Source of the DNA: JBBIRW01 sp037441565
GTDB lineage: Bacteria; Desulfobacterota; JBBIRW01
Direction: 5' to 3'
Length of the DNA: 64,000 nt
Assembly: GCA_037441565.1 (NCBI GenBank)
Contig: JBBIRW010000004.1
Span: 1 to 64,000, forward strand
The translations under genes were made by a program, and so were the position numbers. How positions within the stretch are numbered: the stretch's first letter is position 1; each line of letters opens with the position of its first letter. Under the pieces are notes generated by a model. It worked only from the letters and a program-made list of their open reading frames with translations, had not been told where the DNA came from and ran no database searches. Positions 1-8,085 of this stretch are shown piece by piece.

Positions 1-1
1 T

Positions 2-1105
2 AGGGTTGCCTTTACTCCTGAGGAAGCAGAGGACATTTACAGGCAGATAGGTGGGAGATGCGCTGTAAAGGCACAGATCCATGCAGGAGGGAGAGGAAAG
101 GCGGGAGGGATAAAGCTGGTTAACTCACCATCAGAGGCAAAAGAAGCAGCGAGTTCACTGCTTGGGAAACCACTTGTGACATATCAGACTGGACCGGAAG
201 GGAAGATAGTGCGCAAGGTTCTTGTGGAAAAGGCTTATCAAATAGAAAGGGAGCTATACCTCGGAATGGTTATCGATAGGTCCATTTCACAGGTTGTTAT
301 GATGGCGAGTGAAGAAGGGGGTGTAGAGATAGAAAAGGTTGCTGCTGAAAGACCCGAGAAGATCCTTAAGGAGGCTATCGATCCTGTAGTTGGATTTATG
401 CCCTATCAGGGAAGAAAACTTGCCTATGGGCTTAATCTTGATAAGGCGCTTATAGGCAAGGCTGTTAATTTTATGAGTGCACTTTATAAGACATTTGTAG
501 AGGCGGACTGCTCCCTTGCAGAAATAAATCCACTTGTTGTGACAAAGGATGGAGAAATCCTTGCCCTTGATGCAAAGATAAACCTTGATGATAATGGACT
601 GTTTAGACATAGGGATCTTGAGGCGATGAGGGATGTGGAGGAGGAAGATCCCCTTGAGGTGGAGGCGGCAAAGTATGGGATAAGTTATATAAAGCTTGAT
701 GGGAATATTGGATGTATGGTAAACGGTGCAGGTCTTGCGATGTCAACAATGGATATAATAAAGCTTTGCGGGGGAGAGCCTGCAAATTTCCTTGATGTGG
801 GAGGTGGCGCATCAAAGGAGCAAGTGTATAATGCGTTTAAAATACTCCTTTCTGATAAAAATGTAAAGGCGGTGCTTGTTAATATATTTGGTGGTATTAT
901 GAAGTGTGATGTGATCGCCCAGGGTGTTGTTGAGGCGATAAGGGAGGTAGGACTGCAGGTTCCTCTTGTCGTGAGGCTTGAAGGAACAAATGTAGAGCTT
1001 GGTAGGGAAATACTTAAGAATTCTGGACTTAATATCATTTCAGCAACAAGTATGAAGGATGCAGCAATCAAGGTTGTGGAAGCAGCAAAAAGCTACCATC
1101 CATGA
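2..1105 (+). CDS. sucC: Succinyl-CoA synthetase (ADP-forming) beta subunit, 5' partial
   Basis: Forms or cleaves succinyl-CoA together with SucD (succinate + CoA + ATP). The frame is open from base 2, giving 367 residues, so about 20 N-terminal residues of a normal ~388-residue SucC lie before the window. The ATP-grasp part contains the HAGGRGKAGG motif near the start, and the C-terminal CoA-ligase part has NGAGLAMSTMD and NIFGGIMKCD. A GTG at 176 could look like a start, but the ATP-grasp sequence upstream of it is intact. sucD follows after 9 bases with its own GAGGAGG site. The kor genes downstream suggest the complex works with the 2-oxoglutarate:ferredoxin oxidoreductase, in an oxidative or a reductive TCA segment; sequence cannot tell the direction. 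Confidence 0.96.
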   Translation, partial: RVAFTPEEAEDIYRQIGGRCAVKAQIHAGGRGKAGGIKLVNSPSEAKEAASSLLGKPLVTYQTGPEGKIVRKVLVEKAYQIERELYLGMVIDRSISQVVMMASEEGGVEIEKVAAERPEKILKEAIDPVVGFMPYQGRKLAYGLNLDKALIGKAVNFMSALYKTFVEADCSLAEINPLVVTKDGEILALDAKINLDDNGLFRHRDLEAMRDVEEEDPLEVEAAKYGISYIKLDGNIGCMVNGAGLAMSTMDIIKLCGGEPANFLDVGGGASKEQVYNAFKILLSDKNVKAVLVNIFGGIMKCDVIAQGVVEAIREVGLQVPLVVRLEGTNVELGREILKNSGLNIISATSMKDAAIKVVEAAKSYHP

Positions 1106-1114
1106 GGAGGAAAG

Positions 1115-1996
1115 ATGGGGATACTTATAGGTAAGAATACACGTGTTATAACACAGGGTATTACTGGTAGTGCTGGCTGGTTTCATACCCAGCAGTGTAT
1201 CGCATATGGAACAAAGGTTGTGGGGGGAGTAACCCCTGGAAAGGGGGGAACCAGGATAGATGGCATTCCCATATTCAATACGGTATGGGAGGCTGTCAGG
1301 GAAACAGGCGCCAATGCCTCGATGATCTTTGTTCCTGCAGCATTTGCAGCTGATGCAATAATGGAGGCGGTTGATGCAGGACTTGAAGTGGTAGTTTGCA
1401 TCACTGAGGGGATTCCACCCCTTGACATGGTAAAGGTAAAAGGGTTTATGAAGGGTAGAAAAACCTGGCTCATAGGACCCAACTGCCCTGGAATTATAAC
1501 ACCGGGGGAGTGTAAAATGGGAATAATGCCTGGATATATCCACATGCCCGGGAGTGTAGGTGTGGTATCAAGAAGCGGGACCCTTACCTATGAGGCTGTT
1601 GCCCAGCTTACAAGCAGGGGCATAGGACAGTCCAGCTGTGTAGGAATTGGGGGGGATCCTATATGTGGCTCCACATTTGTGGATATATTAAAGTTATTTG
1701 AAGAGGACCCACACACAGAAGCAGTTATGCTTATAGGCGAGATTGGAGGCACAGCAGAAGAGGAAGCTGCGAAGTTTGTAAAGGAGTACATGACAAAACC
1801 TGTTGTGGGATTTGTTGCGGGAAGAACAGCACCTAAAGGGAAGAGGATGGGCCACGCCGGTGCTATAATTTCAGGTGGAAAGGGAACAGCACTGGAAAAG
1901 ATAAAGGCATTTATGGATGCAGGCATACATGTTGTTGAGAGCCCTGCGGATATGGGAGAAAGGATGGCCGAAGTCCTTAGGATGAGAAAAAAATAA
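1115..1996 (+). CDS. sucD: Succinyl-CoA synthetase alpha subunit
   Basis: The alpha subunit binds CoA and carries the phosphohistidine of the succinyl-CoA synthetase heteromer. The protein has 293 residues, the usual family length. The N-terminal Rossmann CoA-binding domain includes TQGITGSAGWFHTQQ and PGKGG. The catalytic histidine is His247 in GKRMGHAGAI. GAGGAGGAAAG immediately before the ATG sets the start. It is followed by the kor genes, which produce or consume its product succinyl-CoA. Confidence 0.97.
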   Translation: MGILIGKNTRVITQGITGSAGWFHTQQCIAYGTKVVGGVTPGKGGTRIDGIPIFNTVWEAVRETGANASMIFVPAAFAADAIMEAVDAGLEVVVCITEGIPPLDMVKVKGFMKGRKTWLIGPNCPGIITPGECKMGIMPGYIHMPGSVGVVSRSGTLTYEAVAQLTSRGIGQSSCVGIGGDPICGSTFVDILKLFEEDPHTEAVMLIGEIGGTAEEEAAKFVKEYMTKPVVGFVAGRTAPKGKRMGHAGAIISGGKGTALEKIKAFMDAGIHVVESPADMGERMAEVLRMRKK

Positions 1997-2017
1997 GGGT
2001 TTAAGGGGGATATTTAA

Positions 2018-2245
2018 ATGGAAACAACAGTAAAGGAGTCTCCAAAGGTGGTAGAGAAGAAAAAACCTGTTGTTATAATAAAGGCTGAATTCTGCAAGGG
2101 TTGTGATATATGCGTTCAATTCTGTCCAACAAATGTACTTGCAATGGATAAACTTGTGGCGGTTGTTGTAAAACCTGATGCATGCACAGGATGTATGATG
2201 TGTGAACTTTTATGTCCGGATTTTGCGATAAAAGTGGAAAAATAA
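2018..2245 (+). CDS. korD: 2-oxoglutarate:ferredoxin oxidoreductase delta (ferredoxin-like) subunit
   Basis: A 75-residue 2[4Fe-4S] ferredoxin-type protein with two complete CxxCxxCxxxCP clusters (CKGCDICVQFCP and CTGCMMCELLCP). It lies 22 bases after sucD and 19 bases before korA, the normal place for the electron-transfer subunit of a four-subunit 2-oxoacid:ferredoxin oxidoreductase. It is expected to pass electrons between the KorB cluster and soluble ferredoxin in the cytoplasm. The substrate assignment (2-oxoglutarate rather than another 2-oxoacid) rests mainly on the neighbouring sucCD. Confidence 0.9.
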   Translation: METTVKESPKVVEKKKPVVIIKAEFCKGCDICVQFCPTNVLAMDKLVAVVVKPDACTGCMMCELLCPDFAIKVEK

Positions 2246-2264
2246 AAATCAAGGAGGTTTATAA

Positions 2265-3395
2265 GTGCAAAGACAACCACTTTTAATGCAGGGAAACGAG
2301 GCATGTGGGGAAGGAGCAATCTATGCAGGATGCAGATTTTTTGCAGGATATCCAATAACACCGTCTTCGGAGATTGCGGAATATATGGCTATGAGGCTTC
2401 CCCAGGTAGGCGGGATTTTCATCCAGATGGAGGATGAGATTGGCTCGATGGGTGCAGTAATAGGTGCATCACTTGGTGGTGTAAAATCAATGACTGCAAC
2501 AAGTGGTCCTGGATTTTCGCTGAAGCAGGAAAACCTGGGGTATGCTTACATGACAGAGATACCATGTGTTGTTGTAAATGTTATGAGGGGTGGACCCAGC
2601 ACAGGTATGCCAACAGGACCTTCTCAATCTGATGTTATGCAGGCAAGATGGGGAACACATGGTGATCACCCCACCATAGCCCTTACTCCATCAACTGTTG
2701 AGGAGATCTTTTATGAGACCATAAGGGCATTCAATCTTTCAGAGAAGTACAGAATTCCTGTAATCCTTCTTACTGATGAAATTATAGGCCATATGAGGGA
2801 GAAGATAGAGCTTCCTGATCCCTCAGAGGTTGAGGTTATAGAAAGGGTGAAGCCTGTATGCCCCCCTGAGGAGTATCTTCCCTATGATTCCCGTTATGAT
2901 GTTCCACCACTTGCTGTTTTTGGTGAGGGGTACAGATTCCATGTTACTGGACTCAATCACAACGATAAAGGATTTCCAACCAATGTAAACAGGATCATCC
3001 AGGAGCAGGAAGAAAGGATGATCAATAAAATCAAGAAGAACGCAGCGGATATAATCAAATATGAAACATATATGATTGATGATGCTGAGGGTGTTGTATT
3101 CGCATTCGGAAGCAGCGCAAGATCTGCGAAGGCAGCAGTAAATGAGGCGAGAAGGATGGGTATGAAGGTGGGGATTTTCAAACCGCTTACAATCTGGCCA
3201 TTTCCCGAGGATGCGATATACGACATTGCAGGCTCAGTGAAATTCATAGTAGTTCCTGAGCTTAACCTTGGCCAGATAATCTATGAGGTGGAGAGGGCAT
3301 CGAAGGGAAGAACAGAGGTTGTCGGGGTAAACAGGGTTGACCCCGAGCCTATAACACCACAGCAGATCCTTGATAGGATATTAGAATTCAAATAG
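2265..3395 (+). CDS. korA: 2-oxoglutarate:ferredoxin oxidoreductase alpha subunit
   Basis: Large subunit (376 residues) of the CoA-dependent 2-oxoacid:ferredoxin oxidoreductase that interconverts 2-oxoglutarate and succinyl-CoA + CO2 using low-potential ferredoxin. The N-terminal pyrimidine-binding domain starts GNEACGEGAIYAGCRFFAGYPITPSSEIAE, with the YPITPSSE signature, followed by TATSGPGFSL; the C-terminal domain carries FGSSARSAK. The start is GTG at 2265, preceded by AAGGAGG with 7-base spacing. As an oxygen-sensitive thiamine pyrophosphate/Fe-S enzyme it points to anaerobic metabolism. Confidence 0.95.
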   Translation: MQRQPLLMQGNEACGEGAIYAGCRFFAGYPITPSSEIAEYMAMRLPQVGGIFIQMEDEIGSMGAVIGASLGGVKSMTATSGPGFSLKQENLGYAYMTEIPCVVVNVMRGGPSTGMPTGPSQSDVMQARWGTHGDHPTIALTPSTVEEIFYETIRAFNLSEKYRIPVILLTDEIIGHMREKIELPDPSEVEVIERVKPVCPPEEYLPYDSRYDVPPLAVFGEGYRFHVTGLNHNDKGFPTNVNRIIQEQEERMINKIKKNAADIIKYETYMIDDAEGVVFAFGSSARSAKAAVNEARRMGMKVGIFKPLTIWPFPEDAIYDIAGSVKFIVVPELNLGQIIYEVERASKGRTEVVGVNRVDPEPITPQQILDRILEFK

Positions 3396-3407
3396 ATGGA
3401 GGAAAAG

Positions 3408-4226
3408 ATGGCTTTTGATTATGAGAAATACCTAAGGATGGAGATGATGCCCCATATATGGTGTCCTGGATGTGGCAATGGCATCGTGATGAAGGCAATA
3501 ATAAGGGCTGTTGACTTCCTGAAGCTTGATAAGAATAAGGTTGCATTTGTGTCAGGTATAGGTTGCACATCAAGGCTTCCCGGATATGTTGATTTCTATA
3601 CGCTTCACACAACGCATGGAAGGGCACTTGCCTTTGCAACAGGCTTGAAGTTAGCAAGGCCGGATCTTACAGTGATTGTTGTTTCGGGCGATGGTGATGC
3701 AACTGCAATCGGTGGAAATCATTTTATACATTCCTGCAGAAGAAACATAGACATGACACTTATTATCTTCAACAATTTCATTTATGGAATGACAGGCGGT
3801 CAGGTAACACCAACAACGCCGATGGACGCATTTGCAACAACCAGCCCCTACGGGAATATTGAGAACCCATTTGATATATGTAAGCTTGCAGATGGTGCAG
3901 GTGCAACATTTGTTGCAAGGGGAACATCGTATCATAATGTTGCCCTTGAGAAACTTATAGCCCAGGCAATACAGCATAAAGGTTTTTCCGTTGTTGAGGT
4001 GCTCGTTGGATGTCCTGTATACTATGGGAGAAAGAATAAATTTCGCTCACCATCTGATCTTTTAAGATGGCAGAAAGAGGTTTCTGTCTCGATAAAGGCA
4101 GCAGAGAAGATGAAACCAGAGGAGCTGCAGGGGAAAATCTTAACAGGTATATTCAAGAAGGAGGATAAACCCGAGCTTACGGAAAAATACAGGGAGTTAA
4201 TTGAACGTGTTGCATCTGTAAGATAA
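3408..4226 (+). CDS. korB: 2-oxoglutarate:ferredoxin oxidoreductase beta subunit
   Basis: Thiamine pyrophosphate-binding beta subunit, 272 residues from the ATG at 3408. An ATG at 3396 is in frame, but GGAGG at 3398-3402 would then lie inside the gene, so 3408 is the better start. The TPP motif runs from GDGDATAIGG to the FNN about 30 residues later, and CPGCGNG near the N-terminus supplies Fe-S ligands together with later cysteines. korA ends 12 bases upstream, and korC follows after 16 bases. Confidence 0.95.
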   Translation: MAFDYEKYLRMEMMPHIWCPGCGNGIVMKAIIRAVDFLKLDKNKVAFVSGIGCTSRLPGYVDFYTLHTTHGRALAFATGLKLARPDLTVIVVSGDGDATAIGGNHFIHSCRRNIDMTLIIFNNFIYGMTGGQVTPTTPMDAFATTSPYGNIENPFDICKLADGAGATFVARGTSYHNVALEKLIAQAIQHKGFSVVEVLVGCPVYYGRKNKFRSPSDLLRWQKEVSVSIKAAEKMKPEELQGKILTGIFKKEDKPELTEKYRELIERVASVR

Positions 4227-4242
4227 AAAGGAGGAGAGAAAA

Positions 4243-4809
4243 ATGCCTGAAAGATACGAGATAAGATTAAGTGGAGAAGGTGGACAGGGTGTTATTCTTG
4301 CTGCGATCATCATGGCTGAGGCAGCAGCAATATACGATGGTAAAAATGCAATCCAGACACAATCCTATGGTCCTGAGGCAAGGGGAGGGGCAAGTAAATC
4401 TGAGGTTGTGATAAGTGATGGTCCTATTGATTATCCAAAGGCAACAAGGGTTGATCTGTTGCTTTCCTTTACGCAGGAGTCCTGTGACAAATACATAAAG
4501 GATTTAAAAGAGGGTGGTATACTGATTATCGATTCGGATTACGTCACAAGGGTTCCTGATGGAAAGTATCAGATCTACAGGCTTCCCATTCTTGATACTG
4601 CAGCAAGGGAGATAGGGAAGGTTTTTGTTGCTAATATAATTGCCCTCGGTGTGATTGTTGAAATCACAGGGCTCGTTTCAAAGGAATCCATTGAAAAGGC
4701 TGTTATGGCAAGAGTTCCGAAGGGAACAGAAGATCTTAACAGAAAGGCGCTTTATAAGGGCTTCGAGCTTGTGAAGAGATACAGGGAGAAGTTCGGATCC
4801 GTTGCATAA
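4243..4809 (+). CDS. korC: 2-oxoglutarate:ferredoxin oxidoreductase gamma subunit
   Basis: Gamma subunit (188 residues) of the same oxidoreductase. It begins with the typical RLSGEGGQGVILAA loop and has SYGPEARGGASKSEV, both hallmarks of the POR/KOR gamma domain. An AAGGAGG site precedes the ATG. It is the last gene of the sucCD-korDABC unit, which ends at a strong stem-loop 34 bases after the stop codon. Confidence 0.95.
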   Translation: MPERYEIRLSGEGGQGVILAAIIMAEAAAIYDGKNAIQTQSYGPEARGGASKSEVVISDGPIDYPKATRVDLLLSFTQESCDKYIKDLKEGGILIIDSDYVTRVPDGKYQIYRLPILDTAAREIGKVFVANIIALGVIVEITGLVSKESIEKAVMARVPKGTEDLNRKALYKGFELVKRYREKFGSVA

Positions 4810-4842
4810 GTTAAAGAAAGGATTTCCTTAAGAGAAAATCTG

Positions 4843-4869
4843 AAAAAGAGGGGTTTATCCCCTCTTTTT
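4843..4869 (+). terminator. Rho-independent terminator after korC
   Basis: Perfect 11-bp stem, AAAAAGAGGGG (4843-4853) and CCCCTCTTTTT (4859-4869), with loop TTTAT and a T-rich 3' side. The symmetrical A and T tracts make it potentially bidirectional. It separates the sucCD-kor unit from ndk. Confidence 0.93.
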
Positions 4870-4888
4870 CATTTATGGAGGTATTCAT

Positions 4889-5311
4889 ATGGTTGAGCGA
4901 ACACTCTCATTTATAAAGCCTGATGGTGTTAAAAAGGCATTGATTGGAGAGGTAATAAGGAGATACGAAAGCAGCGGACTCAGGGTTGTTGCAATGAAGA
5001 TGCTCAGGATGTCAGTTGATGAGGCGGAGAGGTTTTATGAGGTTCACAGGGATAAGCCCTTTTTTAAGAGCCTTACACATTTTATAGCATCAGGTCCTGT
5101 TGTTGTTATGGTGCTTGAAGGAGAGGATGCTATTTCAAAAAACAGGGAATTGATGGGTGCAACCGATCCAAGGAAGGCGGAAAGGGGAACCATAAGGGGT
5201 GATTTTGCTACTGAGATCGAAAGAAATATCGTTCACGGATCTGACAGTCCTGAAAGCGCTCAAAGGGAGATAAGATTCTTTTTCAGCGATATGGAGATAT
5301 TCAGTTATTGA
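4889..5311 (+). CDS. ndk: Nucleoside diphosphate kinase
   Basis: Transfers the gamma phosphate of ATP to nucleoside diphosphates through a phosphohistidine. The 140-residue length is normal. The start is TLSFIKPDGV and the active-site His116 lies in NIVHGSDS. GGAGG stands 7-8 bases before the ATG. It is the first gene after the kor terminator and is closely followed by rlmN and mtnP. Confidence 0.97.
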   Translation: MVERTLSFIKPDGVKKALIGEVIRRYESSGLRVVAMKMLRMSVDEAERFYEVHRDKPFFKSLTHFIASGPVVVMVLEGEDAISKNRELMGATDPRKAERGTIRGDFATEIERNIVHGSDSPESAQREIRFFFSDMEIFSY

Positions 5312-5315
5312 GAAG

Positions 5316-6356
5316 ATGATCGATTTTAAAGATCTTGATCCGGAAGATGGCGTCCAATTTGTAGAATCCCTCGGGATGGAGCCCTTTAGATTTTACCAGG
5401 TGATGAAGTGGATTTATAAGAAGAGGGTTGAGGATTTTGAAATGATGACTGATATACCCCGAGGGATGAGAGTACTCCTGAAGGAAAATGCATACATTTC
5501 ATCTTTGAAAATTCATTCCCATCTTACATCAAAGGATGAGTCAGAGAAGTTTTCCTTTTTACTCCACGATGGTTTTATCATTGAGAGTGTTTTCATTCCG
5601 TCGGAGAGGAGAAGCACGGTATGTATATCAACACAGGTGGGATGCAGGATGGGTTGTTCATTCTGCTATACGGGAAAGATGGGATTCTCAAGGAATCTTA
5701 CCCCGGCTGAAATTGTAAATCAGATACTTTACATTAAGGATCATAAAAAAAACAGACTCATTCATAACATCGTAATTATGGGTATGGGTGAGCCCCTGGA
5801 TAATTTTGAGAATCTGGTAAAATCATTGCGCATAATTACACATCAATCAGGTCTTTCCATCTCCCCCAGAAGGATAACACTTTCAACATGCGGAATACTT
5901 CCAAAAATTCCCGAGCTCTTGAAGGAATTTTCCGTTAATCTTGCAATATCGCTGAATGCATCCACAAATGAGAAAAGAAATGAAATAATGCCTGTGAACA
6001 GGAAATATCCTATTGATGAAATTATAAAACTCTGCAAAGATCTTCCCATTGGTAGGAGAAGACGTATAACATTTGAGTATGTGCTCCTCGGTGGTTTCAA
6101 TGATAGAGAATCCGATGCAAGGATGCTTGGAAAGCTTCTTTCTGGAATAAGATCAAAGGTAAATCTCATCGTCTTTAACAGCTATCCCGGAGCTTCCTTC
6201 AGGGAGCCTGAGGAAAATAGTATTAGAAGATTCCAGGAGATTCTCTCATCTATGGGTTATACTGTGACTATCAGGGAAAGCAGGGGAAGAGACATATATG
6301 CTGCATGCGGTCAGCTTGCATCTTTCCATTTGAAAAACAAACAGAAAATCTCATAA
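5316..6356 (+). CDS. rlmN: 23S rRNA/tRNA A2503/A37-C2 methyltransferase (radical SAM)
   Basis: Radical-SAM enzyme of 346 residues that methylates C2 of adenine 2503 in 23S rRNA and A37 in some tRNAs. The cluster-binding motif is C110-x3-C114-x2-C117 (VGCRMGCSFCYTG), and the methyl-carrying cysteine is in the C-terminal IYAACGQL, near residue 331. GMGEPLDNFE and SLNAS are also present. RlmN rather than resistance-type Cfr is favoured by the housekeeping context and the conserved N-terminal FRxxQxxxWIY region. Only 4 bases separate it from ndk. Confidence 0.96.
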   Translation: MIDFKDLDPEDGVQFVESLGMEPFRFYQVMKWIYKKRVEDFEMMTDIPRGMRVLLKENAYISSLKIHSHLTSKDESEKFSFLLHDGFIIESVFIPSERRSTVCISTQVGCRMGCSFCYTGKMGFSRNLTPAEIVNQILYIKDHKKNRLIHNIVIMGMGEPLDNFENLVKSLRIITHQSGLSISPRRITLSTCGILPKIPELLKEFSVNLAISLNASTNEKRNEIMPVNRKYPIDEIIKLCKDLPIGRRRRITFEYVLLGGFNDRESDARMLGKLLSGIRSKVNLIVFNSYPGASFREPEENSIRRFQEILSSMGYTVTIRESRGRDIYAACGQLASFHLKNKQKIS

Positions 6357-6368
6357 AGGAGGGTTAAA

Positions 6369-7235
6369 ATGGGTGAAAAAATTGTTGGTATTATCGGTGG
6401 AAGCGGACTTTATGAACTGGAAGGTCTTAAAAATGTAAAAGAGGAGGTTATTTCCACACCCTTCGGTGATCCATCGGATAGCTTTATCACGGGTTATCTT
6501 GATAATGTAAAGATGATCTTTCTCCCCAGACATGGAAGGGGTCATAGAATCCTTCCTTCGGAGATAAACTTCAGGGCAAACATCTACGGGATGAAAAAGC
6601 TTGGGGCACAGTGGATAGTTTCGGTAAGTGCTGTTGGCAGTATGAAGGAGCATTTAAAACCGGGGCATATTGTTATTCCCGATCAATTCTTTGACAGAAC
6701 GAGATCGAGGATAAACACATTTTTCGGGGAAGGTATAGCTGCCCATATCTCCTTTGCCGAGCCTGTTTGTCCTGTTCTTTCAGAATGTCTTTACAGGGCA
6801 TCCCGAAATGTTGCTGCAGATGTCCACAGAGGGGGCATTTATATATGTATCGAAGGACCACAGTTTTCCACAAAGGCAGAATCACATATCTACAGAAGCT
6901 GGGGCGTTGATGTGATTGGAATGACAAATCTTCCGGAAGCAAAGCTTGCAAGGGAGGCAGAGATCTGCTATGCAACACTTGCCCTTGTGACAGATTATGA
7001 CTGCTGGCATGAGACCGAGGAGGTGGTAACAGCAGAAATGGTGATGGAGACACTCAGGAAAAATATCGAAACATCAAAGGGGATCATAAGGAATGTGGTA
7101 AAGATACTTCCCGATGAGAAAAGTTGTCTGTGTGGTTCAGCACTTAAGAATGCTATAATGACTCAGAAGGAAAAAATATCACCCGAATTGAAAAAAAAGC
7201 TTGATATTTTGATTGGAAAATATTTAAATGCATAA
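6369..7235 (+). CDS. mtnP: S-methyl-5'-thioadenosine phosphorylase
   Basis: Phosphorolyses 5'-methylthioadenosine to adenine and methylthioribose-1-phosphate in methionine salvage. The protein has 288 residues, with an N-terminal GIIGGSGLY phosphate-binding loop, RHGRGH, SAVGSM, EGPQFSTKAES and GMTNLPEAKLAREA; the last favours methylthioadenosine over purine nucleosides generally. AAAGGAGGG lies before the ATG. A methylthioinosine-preferring homologue cannot be excluded. Confidence 0.93.
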   Translation: MGEKIVGIIGGSGLYELEGLKNVKEEVISTPFGDPSDSFITGYLDNVKMIFLPRHGRGHRILPSEINFRANIYGMKKLGAQWIVSVSAVGSMKEHLKPGHIVIPDQFFDRTRSRINTFFGEGIAAHISFAEPVCPVLSECLYRASRNVAADVHRGGIYICIEGPQFSTKAESHIYRSWGVDVIGMTNLPEAKLAREAEICYATLALVTDYDCWHETEEVVTAEMVMETLRKNIETSKGIIRNVVKILPDEKSCLCGSALKNAIMTQKEKISPELKKKLDILIGKYLNA

Positions 7236-7241
7236 TAATTG

Positions 7242-8081
7242 ATGAAGTTTGCAGGGATAAGGGTTTCAACTATAATAGTTGTTGCATTGATTTTCTTTTC
7301 AGCAGCAATCTACTGGTTGATCTTCCATCTTCCGCTTTCAGCGGAAATAAACAGATTAAAAACAAAGCTTTCTTCCCTCAAAGACGAGATATCAACAAAA
7401 GAGATGGAATATGGGAGGTTAAAGGAAACACTTTCCAGAAGTGATTATTCAAACATAATCAGGGAGATCCTGTTATGGGAGGATATGGACACAGGTTTGT
7501 TTCTTTCGAAGCTATCATACATCGCTGGAAAATCCGGTGTAGATTTAATCCTCGTTGAGCCGCAAAGTGAGAGAAAGATTGCGGGTCGTGAAGGTTTTCC
7601 TTTCAAATTAGTCGCAGAGGGGAGCTATGAATCCATGATAACCTTCATAAAAGGTCTTGAGGAGATACCATCCCTCATAATATCTGAGATTGAGTTAAAA
7701 GAAGATCCAAAAAAGAGGGGATTAATAAATACACAGCTTCTTGCTAATCTCCTCTCATTAAAGATAGACAGACAATTTGTTGAAGGTGTCACTATTCAAT
7801 CTGATTATGGAGGGAAGATTAAGAGTTCTGCTGTTGAGAGGGATCCTTTTCAACCGCCGTTCCTCTATTTTTCCATCGGTAAGGGGGAGGCTATGGATAT
7901 ATTTAAAGGGGTTGAGTTGAAAGGGATTATGGATATAGAGGGAAAGAAGGCAGCAATCATAAATGGACAGATAATGCATGAGGGAGATTCGATAAAGGGA
8001 TTTGATATAAAGCGGATTGAGAGAAAAAGGCTTATACTTCAAAGGAAGGATGTGCAATACTATCTGGAGCTAAAGGATTAA
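7242..8081 (+). CDS. Type IV pilus inner-membrane alignment protein, PilO-PilP fusion
   Basis: 279 residues. Residues ~8-28 form one membrane segment, ~33-65 a coiled coil, and ~75-175 a PilO-like periplasmic fold. After a linker, ~195-279 has the PilP features: RDPFQPP, then ELKGIMDIEGKKAAIING and a final GD...KRIERKRLIL...YLEL. PilO and PilP are normally separate proteins of the envelope alignment complex; here they appear fused. The ATG at 7242 is preferred over a TTG three bases earlier. The secretin gene follows after 4 bases. Confidence 0.8.
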   Translation: MKFAGIRVSTIIVVALIFFSAAIYWLIFHLPLSAEINRLKTKLSSLKDEISTKEMEYGRLKETLSRSDYSNIIREILLWEDMDTGLFLSKLSYIAGKSGVDLILVEPQSERKIAGREGFPFKLVAEGSYESMITFIKGLEEIPSLIISEIELKEDPKKRGLINTQLLANLLSLKIDRQFVEGVTIQSDYGGKIKSSAVERDPFQPPFLYFSIGKGEAMDIFKGVELKGIMDIEGKKAAIINGQIMHEGDSIKGFDIKRIERKRLILQRKDVQYYLELKD

Positions 8082-8085
8082 AGGG

